Shown: positions 26,891-35,730 of the stretch, in pieces | Numbering within the stretch: the stretch's first letter is position 1 | How the letters are laid out: each line of letters opens with the position of its first letter | NCBI RefSeq assembly: GCF_000152865.1 | Contig: NZ_CH672390.1 | Span: 1,682,474 to 1,746,473, forward strand | Length of the DNA: 64,000 nt | Reading direction: 5' to 3' | DNA from: Erythrobacter sp. NAP1 | GTDB lineage: Bacteria > Pseudomonadota > Alphaproteobacteria > Sphingomonadales > Sphingomonadaceae | The notes under the pieces: generated by a model | Told to the model about the DNA's origin: nothing | What the model saw: only the letters and a program-made list of their open reading frames with translations | Databases searched by the model: none | Program-made: the position numbers and the translations under genes

Positions 26891-27769
26891 TCAGGAGAAA
26901 GTCTGCGTAGCCTCTTCAACGCGCGTGTCGGTCAGCTGCGCGTGCAGGCAGGCTGAAATGACGATCGCGATGACCGAGTAGATCAGGAACATCGGGATCA
27001 GCAGCAGGAACCCGCCGATCATTGAACCCGCCGCTGCCAGCCCAGCCGCATCGCTCCCGCTCGCCCCGGCAAGGAACACCGATCCGAACATCAGAAAGAA
27101 CGGGATGCCGAGCAGCACAAGCGCAATGGCGATGATGACGAGGTAGACGCCTAGGATCGAGAGCACCTTGCCCGAAGTCATGCCCCAGGTGCGCCGGATG
27201 GCGGTGAGCGGGTTGAACACCCGGTCGACCGCCACGACCGGCACGATCACGCTCAGCCGGAGCGCAAGATAGACAAGGAGCGGGAAGAACAGCACCGTCG
27301 TTAGCAGAACCGCAGCACCGTCGATCGCAGAGAGGACAAGTCCTATCAGCGCGGAGACCAGGAAGAAGGCAAAGTAAGCGATCGCCAGAAGGATCGCGAT
27401 GGCGATGAAGGTAACGCCTCCCTTGAACCCGGCCATGAGCGCATCGTTGAACTGCACCGGCCTCAGCGGCGTTCCAAGCGCCGACATGGCGCATTGCTGC
27501 GCGAAGATGATGACGATCGAACCCAGGTAGAATGCGAACATCATCACGGCCACGCCGATCCCGAGACCGCCGAGCAGCATTCCGGGGTCATCGACGCTCG
27601 CAGCCGTCGCTCCCATCGCAAAGACAGACCCGCCGATGAAGGCGCCGCCGATCATCGTGTAAAGCAGGTTCAGGACGAAAAAGACGATCCACATCCCGAG
27701 CAGCTGAAAGAAGCGCTGCTTGATGATGGTCCAGCTGTCCGAGAAAACGCGTGCGATATCGACGCTCAT
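26891..27769 (-). CDS. Multi-helix membrane protein, GPDPase_memb/YciC-like
   Basis: A 292-residue integral membrane protein with about six to seven hydrophobic helices, starting MSVDIARVFSDSWTIIKQRF. This opening, and the late RVFNPLTAIRRTWGMTSGK before further helices, resemble membrane domains found in glycerophosphodiesterase-associated and YciC-type proteins. ATG 27769 is preceded by a GGGGG-rich site. It is transcribed toward ybbP (convergent, 16 bases apart). Function unknown; a membrane-organising role is a guess from the fold class. Confidence 0.7.
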   Translation of the reverse strand: MSVDIARVFSDSWTIIKQRFFQLLGMWIVFFVLNLLYTMIGGAFIGGSVFAMGATAASVDDPGMLLGGLGIGVAVMMFAFYLGSIVIIFAQQCAMSALGTPLRPVQFNDALMAGFKGGVTFIAIAILLAIAYFAFFLVSALIGLVLSAIDGAAVLLTTVLFFPLLVYLALRLSVIVPVVAVDRVFNPLTAIRRTWGMTSGKVLSILGVYLVIIAIALVLLGIPFFLMFGSVFLAGASGSDAAGLAAAGSMIGGFLLLIPMFLIYSVIAIVISACLHAQLTDTRVEEATQTFS

Positions 27770-27891
27770 ATTGCCCCCTGATGATCCCCTTGGCTCGGCC
27801 CTCGCGGCGCCTGAGAGGAGAGACTGCACATGCAGCGCGTCTGGGGCAACCTCGAAATCCGCAGCTCAGCCGTGGGGACTTTCGACCCGCC

Positions 27892-27930
27892 TAAAGAAAA
27901 GGGCCCCGCCATCGCTGGCGGAGCCCTTTC
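27892..27930 (-). terminator. Strong terminator between the TonB receptor and membrane-protein genes
   Basis: On the minus strand AAAGGGC...GCCCTTT with an inner CCGCCA/TGGCGG extension forms a long GC-rich stem, followed by TTCTTT. It sits 22 bases after the receptor stop. Because both flanks carry A/T runs it may work in either direction. Confidence 0.8.
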
Positions 27931-27951
27931 TTGTTCGGTTGATCGCTGCGA

Positions 27952-30576
27952 TCAGAACTTGAAGCGAACGACACCGCCATAAGTGCGCGGCTGGCTCGGG
28001 TAGCCCGAAACCGTTCCGGCCTGTGCAACTGCATCAAACACCGTGAGGATGTACTGATCGTCGAACAGGTTGCGTGCGAATGCGCCGATCTCGAGACCGC
28101 TGTTCAGCGCCAGCGTGACCGAGGTGTTCACGAGGTTCACTTCACGGCGGAAGTTGTTTGGACCGAAGGTCGGCAGGCCGTTGTTGATCGGTTCGTTCGA
28201 TTCGTGGTTGTAATCGATACGGCTGATCAGGCGCGTGCCGCTGTCCCATTCGTGGGTGTAGGTAGCGCTCGTCGCGATTGCGAAGGACGGGATACCTGCC
28301 GGCCGGACACCGGTGAGATCGCCAAGGACCGAACCCGGGAAGCTGTCAAACAGCGGATCGAGGTGCGTCATGGCGAAGGTGAATACCAGACCGTCGGTCG
28401 GGTTGATCGTTGCGTCGAATTCGAAGCCCTTTACCGACTGCTCACCAGCGTTACGCAGCGCAAAGCCGGTGCCGGTGAACGCGAAGCTCTGGAAGCCTTC
28501 GATCGTCTGGTCGAACAGCGCGAGGTTGAAGCCGAAGCCTTCCCACTGCGCCTTCATGCCGATTTCGTAGACTTCGGTTTCTTCCGGACCAGCGAAACGC
28601 GAACCTGATACGAGGTTCGGCACTGCGAGACCTGCGTTGATGATCGGGCTGCTGGGAGCCGCGAATGTCGAACCACCCGGACCGGCAACGAAGTCCGAGT
28701 TGATCGGACGGCTGTCGCGCGACAGGTTGACCGAGCTCGCCTTGAAGCCGGTTGCGTAGCTTGCATACAGGTTGATCTCTGGCGAGATCTGGTACGAAGC
28801 GCGCAGCAGATAGGTGAATTCATCGTCATCCGTGCGACCGTCCTCGACGGCGTTCGGGATGGCGAGGAACGGCGGCTGGAACTGGAAGCCCGCAAGCGGG
28901 AGCAGCTGGTTGATTGCCGGGTTGGTCGCGGCAGCCAGCAGGCCCTGCTGAACAGCTGCAGGCAATGCCTGGAACTGGTCACGCGAGGTAACGGTCGGCA
29001 GGTTCGGGTCCGCAGCGGTCGCGCCGGTGATGAACGCATCGACGAAGTTGACCTGTGCGAGCGGATCGAAGCTGGTCTGGCTGAGAGCGAAGGTCTTCGA
29101 ATCGTCGGTGTAGTTACCGCCGATCGTGAAGACGAGGCCATCAACCGGTTCAAAATCGATCGTACCGAAGACCGACCATGCCTCGTTTTCCATCGCGAAG
29201 GTTTCGCTGGTGAGAAGCGGCGTGTTGAAGATCGTTTCCTGTGGGAAACCGAAGCTCTGCTCAAGTCCGTTGAACAGGGTCGGCTGACCGGTCAGGACAG
29301 CAACCGGATCGGCGCCTGCGAGGATTTCGAAGAAGTTGCGGATCTGCGAACCGTTCTGGATCGCGCTGTCCTGCGTGATGGTCTCGTCGAAATAGAAAGC
29401 GCCGAGCAGGAAGTTGATCGGGCCGTCGAAGTCCGAAGCGACACGGAATTCCTGAGTGAAGGTTTCAACCTTCTGCTCGCGGGTTTCCGTAGCGATGTCG
29501 GCGCTGGTGAAGTCGATGTCCGACAGGAAGAAGTTCTCGAGCTCACGATAAGCGGTGATCGACGTGAACGAGAGGCCTGAGTCCGTCTCGTAATCCATCT
29601 GGATCGAGCCGCCATAATTGTCGACTTCGTTGGTCGGAACGAAGTTGAGGAAGCTGTCGTAGTCGAAGAACGTGTCGGGTCCGCCAATCTGCCCGCCAAC
29701 AGCGGCAATACCGGCAGCGGTCGGGCCTACAGCCAGAGTGCCAACCTGGCAGCAGACTTCGTCGATGCGCGAGTAGTCGACGATGGCGCGGATCGAGAAA
29801 TCGGGGGTCGGCTCGATCAGGAGCTGACCACGTGCCGACCAGCGATCGCGGTCGTTGATCTCTTCGTTGAGGTTGACGATGTCGGCATAACCGTCACGGC
29901 GCTGGTAGCTGCCGTCGAGCGAGAAGGCGATGTTCTCGCTGATCGGGCCGGTGATATCGCCCTTGAGGACGACCGTGTTGAAGTTGCCGTAAACCGCTTC
30001 GACTGCGCCGCCGAATTCGAACTGAGGCTCGCGCGTGACGACCGAGATAACACCGGCCGATGCGTTCTTACCGAACAGGGTCGATTGCGGGCCGTTCAGG
30101 ACTTCGATGCGCTGCACGTTGGGAAGGTCGCCCAGAGCAGCGGCCGAACGCGAACGGAACACGCCATCGATGAAGACGCCGACCGACGGCTCGATGCCGA
30201 AGTTGTTGTCGCCGTTACCGAAGCCGCGAATGATGAAGGTCGATGCCGACGAGGTCTGAAGCTGGCTGACGCGCAGCGACGGGGTGACCGTCTGCAGGTC
30301 GAGAACGTCGCGGATCTGCGCCTGCTCAAGCGTTTCGCCGCTGGTGACGCTGACCGAAATCGGCGTTTCCTGCAGCGTCTGTTCGCGCTTCGAGGCGGTG
30401 ACGATGATGACGTTGCTTGAATTTCTGTCTTCAAGTTCAAGTGCAAGTTCGTCAGCGTCGTTGCTGTCAACTTGCTGCGCCATCGCCACGCCAGGCGCGG
30501 TCAGGGCAAGAGCACCAGCGCCAGCGAGCAGCGCAAAACGATACGACCCGGCAGTGCCGGAAACAGGTGAACGCAT
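27952..30576 (-). CDS. TonB-dependent outer-membrane receptor
   Basis: An 874-residue receptor. The signal peptide ends at GVAMAQQ. The TonB box region is NVIIVTASKREQ, followed by the plug domain (ISVSVTSGETLEQ, then FIIRGFGNGDNNFG and VEVLNGPQSTLFGKNASAG-like segments). The beta-barrel fills the rest and ends GVVRFKF, with a terminal Phe as in Bam substrates. Such receptors import iron chelates, B12 or carbohydrates using TonB energy. The ligand cannot be told, since no transport or catabolic partner is adjacent. ATG 30576 is chosen because GGAGAGGA precedes it; the frame extends six codons further. Confidence 0.93.
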   Translation of the reverse strand: MRSPVSGTAGSYRFALLAGAGALALTAPGVAMAQQVDSNDADELALELEDRNSSNVIIVTASKREQTLQETPISVSVTSGETLEQAQIRDVLDLQTVTPSLRVSQLQTSSASTFIIRGFGNGDNNFGIEPSVGVFIDGVFRSRSAAALGDLPNVQRIEVLNGPQSTLFGKNASAGVISVVTREPQFEFGGAVEAVYGNFNTVVLKGDITGPISENIAFSLDGSYQRRDGYADIVNLNEEINDRDRWSARGQLLIEPTPDFSIRAIVDYSRIDEVCCQVGTLAVGPTAAGIAAVGGQIGGPDTFFDYDSFLNFVPTNEVDNYGGSIQMDYETDSGLSFTSITAYRELENFFLSDIDFTSADIATETREQKVETFTQEFRVASDFDGPINFLLGAFYFDETITQDSAIQNGSQIRNFFEILAGADPVAVLTGQPTLFNGLEQSFGFPQETIFNTPLLTSETFAMENEAWSVFGTIDFEPVDGLVFTIGGNYTDDSKTFALSQTSFDPLAQVNFVDAFITGATAADPNLPTVTSRDQFQALPAAVQQGLLAAATNPAINQLLPLAGFQFQPPFLAIPNAVEDGRTDDDEFTYLLRASYQISPEINLYASYATGFKASSVNLSRDSRPINSDFVAGPGGSTFAAPSSPIINAGLAVPNLVSGSRFAGPEETEVYEIGMKAQWEGFGFNLALFDQTIEGFQSFAFTGTGFALRNAGEQSVKGFEFDATINPTDGLVFTFAMTHLDPLFDSFPGSVLGDLTGVRPAGIPSFAIATSATYTHEWDSGTRLISRIDYNHESNEPINNGLPTFGPNNFRREVNLVNTSVTLALNSGLEIGAFARNLFDDQYILTVFDAVAQAGTVSGYPSQPRTYGGVVRFKF

Positions 30577-31003
30577 GGAAAATCCTCTCCTCATATCCCA
30601 CCAAGCCAGCCGATGATTGTTTTCGCATCCCCAGATGCATCATTCCGGCCGTTTGGAGTTAGCCGCGTGCAATAAAGCACTGTTGCATCAGCGACAAGCA
30701 ACTAACGCCCGCATTTGCACGGGAGTCGGGGTGATTGTTGCAAGGCCGACACAGTTTCAATTACGCACTTTTGAGCGCTTCGACGATGTCAAAGCTTGCC
30801 GCCGGGCCTGCCTTGGGCTAGGCGCGCGCTCGACTTTCCGTGCAATGATGCAATGCAACATGAGACCCGGGCGCTTCGCTTTCCGTAGCGTCCCTCAAGT
30901 GGCAGCGTTTTTTGCCGATCCGACCCTTCTATTGCGCTGCACAACAACGCAGCAATCCGGCACTTTAGACCCTAGAGCCGGTAATTTTGGAAAAGTGAAA
31001 AAG
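30577..31003. promoter_or_regulatory. Divergent control region between TonB receptor and typA
   Basis: A 427-base stretch with no convincing gene; it carries the promoters of both genes. It is rich in TGCA-centred words: GATGCATC, GTTGCATCAG, TTGTTGCAAGG, and a dense run TGCAATGATGCAATGCAACA (about 30840-30860). Such clustering suggests a regulator with a TTGCA-type half-site, perhaps controlling the receptor. A frame open from 30617 into typA is fortuitous. No terminator is evident. Confidence 0.4.
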
Positions 31004-32848
31004 ATGTCCAAGGCCCCCTCCTCGCTCCGAAATGTCGCAATTATTGCGCACGTTGACCACGGCAAGACCACTCTGGTCGACCAATTGTTCCGCCAATCGG
31101 GAACTTTCCGCGAGAATCAGCGGGTTGAAGAACGCGCCATGGATTCGGGCGATCTCGAAAAAGAACGCGGCATCACCATCCTTGCCAAGTGCACCAGCGT
31201 CGAATGGGAAGCCCCCGACGGCGAGGTCACCCGCATCAACATCGTCGACACTCCGGGCCACGCCGATTTCGGCGCCGAAGTGGAGCGAATTCTGAGCATG
31301 GTCGACGGGGTCATCCTGCTGGTCGACAGCGCCGAAGGCGCAATGCCGCAGACCAAATTCGTCACCGGCAAGGCGCTGGCGCTCGGCCTCAAGCCGATCG
31401 TGGTCGTCAACAAGATCGACCGTCCCGATGGCCGCCCGCAGGAAGTGCTCGACGAAGTGTTCGATCTGTTCGCATCGCTCGACGCGAACGACGAACAACT
31501 CGACTTCCCTTCGCTCTGGGCTTCGGGCCGCGATGGCTATGCGTCGAATGACGAGACCGCGCGCGAAGGCGACCTTCAGCCGCTGTTCCAGCTGATCGTC
31601 GACCACGTGCCCGAGCCCGGCCTTGAGGAAGACGCGCCGTTCAGCTTCCTTGCCACGCTGCTCGACCGCGACAATTTCATGGGCCGCGTGATTACGGGCC
31701 GCGTCCAGTCCGGCACGCTCAAGATCAACGACCCCATCCACGCAATCGACATCGCCGGTAACGTCGTCGAGACGGGCCGCGCGACAAAGCTGCTTTCATT
31801 CCGCGGCCTTGAGCGTGTCCCGGTCGAGAGCGCGAAGGCGGGCGACATCATCGCCCTCGCAGGCCTCGAAAAGGCGACTGTTGCGAACACGATTTGCGAC
31901 CCGTCGGTCACCGAACCGATCGCAGCGCAGGAAATCGACCCACCGACACTCGCCATGCAGTTCTCGGTCAACGATTCGCCCCTCGCAGGCCGCGAAGGCG
32001 ACAAGGTGACGAGCCGCATGATCCGCGACCGCCTGCTGCGCGAAGCGGAAACCAACGTGGCCATCCGCGTCACCGAGAGCGACCAGAAGGACGCCTTTGA
32101 GGTCGCAGGGCGCGGTGAACTTCAGCTGGGCGTGCTGATCGAGACAATGCGCCGCGAAGGGTTCGAGCTGGGCATCAGCCGTCCCAAAGTGCTGTTCCGC
32201 GAAGAAGACGGCCAGCGCACCGAACCGTATGAAACGGTCGTTATCGACGTCGATGACGAGCATTCGGGCACCGTTGTCGAGAAGATGCAGAAGCGCAAAG
32301 CCGACCTTACCGAAATGCGCCCCTCGGGCATCGGCAAGACCCGCATCACTTTCTCGGCCCCCTCGCGCGGCCTGATCGGCTATCACGGTGAATTCCTGTC
32401 CGACACGCGCGGCACCGGCATAATGAACCGCCTGTTCGAAAAGTACGGCCCGTACAAAGGCCAGATCGACGGCAGGAACAACGGCGTTCTCATCTCGAAT
32501 GGCGATGGCGAGTCCAATGCCTATGCGCTCAACATGCTCGAAGAGCGCGGCGAGTTGTTCGTCGCTCCGCAGATGAAGCTCTACGAGGGCATGATCATCG
32601 GCGAGAATGCGAAGCCCGACGACCTAGAAGTCAACCCGATGAAGGCCAAGCAGCTCACCAACATCCGTTCGTCGGGCAAGGATGATTCCATCCGCCTCAC
32701 CCCACCGCGCCGGATGACGCTCGAACAGTCGATTGCATATATCGACGACGATGAAATGGTCGAAGTAACGCCCAAGTCGATCCGTCTGCGCAAGACGTTG
32801 CTGTGCCCGCACGAGCGCAAAAAGGCCAAGCGTTCGAAGGCTGGGTAA
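31004..32848 (+). CDS. typA: Translational GTPase TypA/BipA
   Basis: A 614-residue elongation-factor-like GTPase. G1 is [10 protein letters not shown] (about residues 16-25), followed by [14 protein letters not shown] (G3, about 80-88) and NKIDRPDGR (G4, about 134-142). EF-G-like beta-barrel and alpha/beta domains follow, and the TypA-specific C-terminus ends in a basic tail ([12 protein letters not shown]). TypA acts on ribosomes in stress and cold response and ribosome assembly. ATG 31004 follows GGAA; an in-frame GTG at 30995 is possible. Confidence 0.96.
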   Translation: MSKAPSSLRNVAIIAHVDHGKTTLVDQLFRQSGTFRENQRVEERAMDSGDLEKERGITILAKCTSVEWEAPDGEVTRINIVDTPGHADFGAEVERILSMVDGVILLVDSAEGAMPQTKFVTGKALALGLKPIVVVNKIDRPDGRPQEVLDEVFDLFASLDANDEQLDFPSLWASGRDGYASNDETAREGDLQPLFQLIVDHVPEPGLEEDAPFSFLATLLDRDNFMGRVITGRVQSGTLKINDPIHAIDIAGNVVETGRATKLLSFRGLERVPVESAKAGDIIALAGLEKATVANTICDPSVTEPIAAQEIDPPTLAMQFSVNDSPLAGREGDKVTSRMIRDRLLREAETNVAIRVTESDQKDAFEVAGRGELQLGVLIETMRREGFELGISRPKVLFREEDGQRTEPYETVVIDVDDEHSGTVVEKMQKRKADLTEMRPSGIGKTRITFSAPSRGLIGYHGEFLSDTRGTGIMNRLFEKYGPYKGQIDGRNNGVLISNGDGESNAYALNMLEERGELFVAPQMKLYEGMIIGENAKPDDLEVNPMKAKQLTNIRSSGKDDSIRLTPPRRMTLEQSIAYIDDDEMVEVTPKSIRLRKTLLCPHERKKAKRSKAG

Positions 32849-32873
32849 GAAGCGGCGTAGTAGGCCGCTGCTG

Positions 32874-33602
32874 CTAGGCAGGGATGACTTGCCCGCAGCA
32901 GTGGCACACTTCGGGTTCCGGGATCACGACGTCGCCCACCCTGCCGGCCTCGTTCTTGAACGCATCGACGGCGACCCGGCTCAGGAATTGCTTCCAGTTG
33001 GCGAGCTGCGAGAGGCCGCCAATGCCCATTTCGTTGCGCACCGCGACAACCGCCTCGCTCGTTTCCGAGCCCCACACTCCATCGCGGCCGACCGGCGTGT
33101 GATAGACGAACGTGACGACGTTCTGCAGGAAAATAACGTGGCTTTTCGCGCGCGTTGAAAGGCCTGGCGCCAGGCCGTCATCGAAGTGGAAATGGTCTTC
33201 GTGCGCCCTGTTGTAATCATAGGCCAGCACGACACCGAAATACCGCCTGAGCACTGCCTCCATCCCGAGATAGATCTGGCGTCGCTGGGGGAAGGTGTTG
33301 GCGACCCAGTTGGTGCCATCGTCGAACAGCAATCCATCGAGATCGAACGCCCGGTTCTTGTGATGCAGGCTCTTGCCGCTTCCCGCGCGGCTGACCCCGC
33401 CCGACAGGATCAGCTTCGGTTTGAGCCCGGTGTGCTTTTGCATCTCATCGAACATTTCCTTGAATGCCTTGTCGCATTCCTGCGCGAATGCCTGGTTCAT
33501 ATTGGGAGCAAATGGAACACCGCCGACGCCATAGTCGGCTGCGCTTGAACGGTCGTAAAGCATCTTTACGCCGCCAAGCGTTTTCACCTTGATATCAGTC
33601 AT
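32874..33602 (-). CDS. M15/extensin-like putative peptidoglycan hydrolase with Cys-rich C-terminus
   Basis: A 242-residue protein without a clear signal peptide. The central region has SLHHKNRAFDLDGLLFDDG (His...Asp) and YNRAHEDHFHFD (His-x-His), the zinc-ligand layout of M15 peptidases and extensin-like C domains. A segment GRDGVWGSETSEAV resembles the repeat of peptidoglycan-binding domains. The last residues, EVCHCCGQVIPA, hold three cysteines like half a zinc site. GGGAGGA lies upstream of ATG 33602. It could be an endolysin-like enzyme needing an unknown export route, or a cytoplasmic protein re-using the fold. Confidence 0.65.
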   Translation of the reverse strand: MTDIKVKTLGGVKMLYDRSSAADYGVGGVPFAPNMNQAFAQECDKAFKEMFDEMQKHTGLKPKLILSGGVSRAGSGKSLHHKNRAFDLDGLLFDDGTNWVANTFPQRRQIYLGMEAVLRRYFGVVLAYDYNRAHEDHFHFDDGLAPGLSTRAKSHVIFLQNVVTFVYHTPVGRDGVWGSETSEAVVAVRNEMGIGGLSQLANWKQFLSRVAVDAFKNEAGRVGDVVIPEPEVCHCCGQVIPA

Positions 33603-33689
33603 AGCCCATCCTCCCTCATGCAATTGACGACTCAATAGTCGGTCACTTCTTATCACGGGGGCGGAAGCCATTGATTGCACTCACCCGAC

Positions 33690-33731
33690 GTCAGTCAGAT
33701 ATTTGCAAATAGGAAGTCTGTATTGACTGAC
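33690..33731. promoter_or_regulatory. Nested inverted repeat upstream of the M15-like gene
   Basis: GTCAGTCA at 33690-33697 and TGACTGAC at 33724-33731 are exact inverted copies. Between them lies the perfect palindrome ATTTGCAAAT (33701-33710). The block sits about 90-130 bases ahead of the start at 33602 and 38 bases after the LysR-gene stop. It may be a complex operator, or a hairpin ending the LysR transcript, though no T-run follows. Confidence 0.45.
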
Positions 33732-33768
33732 TTGGCTAACGCAGACAGGCTCAGTTCCCAAAGCCGGG

Positions 33769-34638
33769 TCAGCCAAGCGCGCCGGTCACGAGGTCTTTCT
33801 TTCGCAGCATTGCCTGAATGATGTGCTCCATCAGCGCCCTGACCCTCGGTGTTTCGCGAAGGTCCGGGTGAGTAAGCACCCAGATATCCTGCAGCGGCTC
33901 GGGCTCGGATCCAGGCAGGCGGATGAGGTCCGGTTCGGGGTCGGCCATGAAGCAAGCCCCGCGACTGAGCCCCAACCCTGTAACCAGCGCGCGGTGGCGG
34001 GCGGTTACGTCGTCGAGGCTCAAGACAATCGGCGCGTCGGGATAAGGTGACTTCTCCAGCCATCCGGGCGTGCGCGCTTCCGGGCTGGGCGCAATCCAGC
34101 GCAGCTTTTCTGGTGGGGTTGAGGCGAGGTAATCGCGGTGCCCATAATAAGTGACGCAATTGGGAAAGAGCCGCCGCCCCACCAGATGCCCCGGTGGGTC
34201 TTTCGCACCGCGCACCACCACGTCGGCCTCGGAGCGATCGAGATCAGCAAAGCGCGAGCTCGTCTCTATCTGGAGGTCGATTGCCGAATGGGTTTGCGAG
34301 AATTCGACCAGATCTTCGAGCAATAGGAATTGCGCAATCGCCTCTGGCAGCGAAAGCCGGATCGGCCCGGCAAGGTCAGGATTGCTTGCGCGTTCGAAGC
34401 GCTCGCCCTTGAGCGAAAGCTCCTCCATCTCCTGAGCGACTTCGATCAGCGCCTCGCCAAGCGGCGATGGAGCATAGCCGCCGGGCACCTTGTCGAAGAC
34501 CAGCCCTCGCCGCGCCTGCAGCGCAGCGAGACGGCGCGAGACGGTTGTGTGCGTGAGGCCAAGCTCACCAGCCGCACTGCGCAAGGAGCCGGAGCGCGCA
34601 ATCGCGAGGATCAGCCGATAGTCGTCCCAGTCATTCAT
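33769..34638 (-). CDS. LysR-family transcriptional regulator
   Basis: A 289-residue LTTR. The N-terminal winged helix-turn-helix spans about residues 3-60 (DWDDYRLILAIARSGSL, then LGLTHTTVSRRLAALQARRG). The C-terminal periplasmic-binding-like effector domain follows (GPIRLSLPEAIAQFLL onward). It is divergent from the exported ABM-like gene, the common layout for an LTTR and its target. ATG 34638 is used; a GTG two codons earlier is possible. An AATT-N7-AATT motif at 34656-34670 in the shared control region is a candidate binding site. Effector unknown. Confidence 0.9.
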   Translation of the reverse strand: MNDWDDYRLILAIARSGSLRSAAGELGLTHTTVSRRLAALQARRGLVFDKVPGGYAPSPLGEALIEVAQEMEELSLKGERFERASNPDLAGPIRLSLPEAIAQFLLLEDLVEFSQTHSAIDLQIETSSRFADLDRSEADVVVRGAKDPPGHLVGRRLFPNCVTYYGHRDYLASTPPEKLRWIAPSPEARTPGWLEKSPYPDAPIVLSLDDVTARHRALVTGLGLSRGACFMADPEPDLIRLPGSEPEPLQDIWVLTHPDLRETPRVRALMEHIIQAMLRKKDLVTGALG

Positions 34639-34739
34639 TGGCACATATTCGCACCAATTATCTTACAATTCTAGCCACGACGGCTCTCTTCTTCCCTCTA
34701 TGGTGCGTTTATCGACCAATTCGGACCGGGAGACGACCC

Positions 34740-35510
34740 ATGACCCTATTAAAATCCATCTTGCTCGGCGCATCAACCTGCCTTGCGCTTGCTACCCTTT
34801 CCGGGACCACTTCGGCGCTCGCTGAAGCGGACGGCCATACCGCCAATGCCGGGCCTGCCTTCACCCTCGACATGAAGCGTGGCGAGGTTTTGCAGGTCAT
34901 CGTCTCGCAGCAGCGAACCGACGGGCGCGAGGCTGCGCGCAGTTATGGTCAGGCGGCTTTCCCCCTGGCACAGCGCCATGGATATGCGCGTATCGGACAG
35001 CTCAACGTCCGGCAGACGGTGCGCAGTGATTTCGCCCCGCAGGCGGTGTCCTTCTTCTCATGGCCGAGCCAGGCGGCGCTCGACGACTTCTCCGCCGAAC
35101 CCGATTGGCCCGCAATCAAGGCAACGCGTCCCGAGGCGTGGAGCGGGCTCGATATCTATTCAGCCGAACTGCACGAGGATCTCACGATCGCCGCCGATCC
35201 GAACAAGCACTACACCGTGCTGATCGCTTGGCTGAAGAGCGACGAGGCGGTGGCGGATTACGAGCGCTACCTCACCGGGATCGAGCCGGCGGTTGAGCGT
35301 TCGGGCGGGCGCTTCCTCTACAAGATGCGCATGCCGGTGCGCGAGGCCTATGCCGCCGATGCGACCGCTCCGCACCAGCTGACCTTCGTCGAATGGGAGA
35401 CCACGGACGGCTTCGAGAAGGTCCAGCAAACGCCCGAATATGCCGAGCATCAGCAATATTTCGGATCGTCGATGGAGAAGTTCGAGTTCTACTGGATGAA
35501 GACGCCATAA
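34740..35510 (+). CDS. Exported dimeric alpha/beta-barrel-like protein
   Basis: A 256-residue protein with a signal peptide (SILLGASTCLALATLSG...SALAEA). The mature part appears to hold two related halves resembling the DUF1330/antibiotic-biosynthesis-monooxygenase ferredoxin-like fold. One half includes YARIGQLNVRQTVRSDFAPQ and the other HYTVLIAWLKSDEAVADYER with a C-terminal FVEWETTDGFEKVQ. ATG 34740 follows GGGAGACG. It is divergent from, and probably controlled by, the LysR regulator. Activity unknown; the fold is known for heme, small-aromatic or carboxylate binding. Confidence 0.65.
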   Translation: MTLLKSILLGASTCLALATLSGTTSALAEADGHTANAGPAFTLDMKRGEVLQVIVSQQRTDGREAARSYGQAAFPLAQRHGYARIGQLNVRQTVRSDFAPQAVSFFSWPSQAALDDFSAEPDWPAIKATRPEAWSGLDIYSAELHEDLTIAADPNKHYTVLIAWLKSDEAVADYERYLTGIEPAVERSGGRFLYKMRMPVREAYAADATAPHQLTFVEWETTDGFEKVQQTPEYAEHQQYFGSSMEKFEFYWMKTP

Positions 35511-35531
35511 GGCGCCGCGCATTTTCCTACA

Positions 35532-35563
35532 TGCCGCGCGGCTGGTACGGCGCGCGGCATGGG
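35532..35563. repeat. GC-rich inverted repeat after the ABM-like gene
   Basis: ATGCCGCGCG and CGCGCGGCAT flank a 10-base centre and can form a ten-pair hairpin about 20 bases after the stop. No T-run follows. It is likely a transcript-end structure. Confidence 0.5.
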
Positions 35564-35596
35564 GCTGCCCGCATCTCTGCTCGACCTTTGGCGCAC

Positions 35597-35646
35597 GGTG
35601 ACACTATCCGCGCGAAAGGTGACACATTTAGCGGATAAGGTGACAC
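35597..35646. repeat. Three GGTGACAC repeats phased at 21 bp
   Basis: GGTGACAC occurs at 35597-35604, 35618-35625 and 35639-35646. The start-to-start distance is exactly 21 bases both times, two DNA turns, so all copies face the same side of the helix. Flanking bases also partly repeat (AAAGGTGACAC, TAAGGTGACAC). It lies between two convergent genes, an unusual place for an operator. A leftover end of an IS21- or IS481-like element, which carry multiple transposase sites, is an alternative. Confidence 0.7.
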
Positions 35647-35730
35647 TGACGCGCTTTTTGCCCTGGACCGTGTAACATGCGGTCCACTTCTCCCTACAAG
35701 TGCAGCAAAAGCAGGGGCTTAGGCTTGGGC

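Noticed and set aside
35597..35646. CRISPR-like array
   Set aside because: The repeats are only 8 bases with 13-base gaps, three copies and no associated genes.
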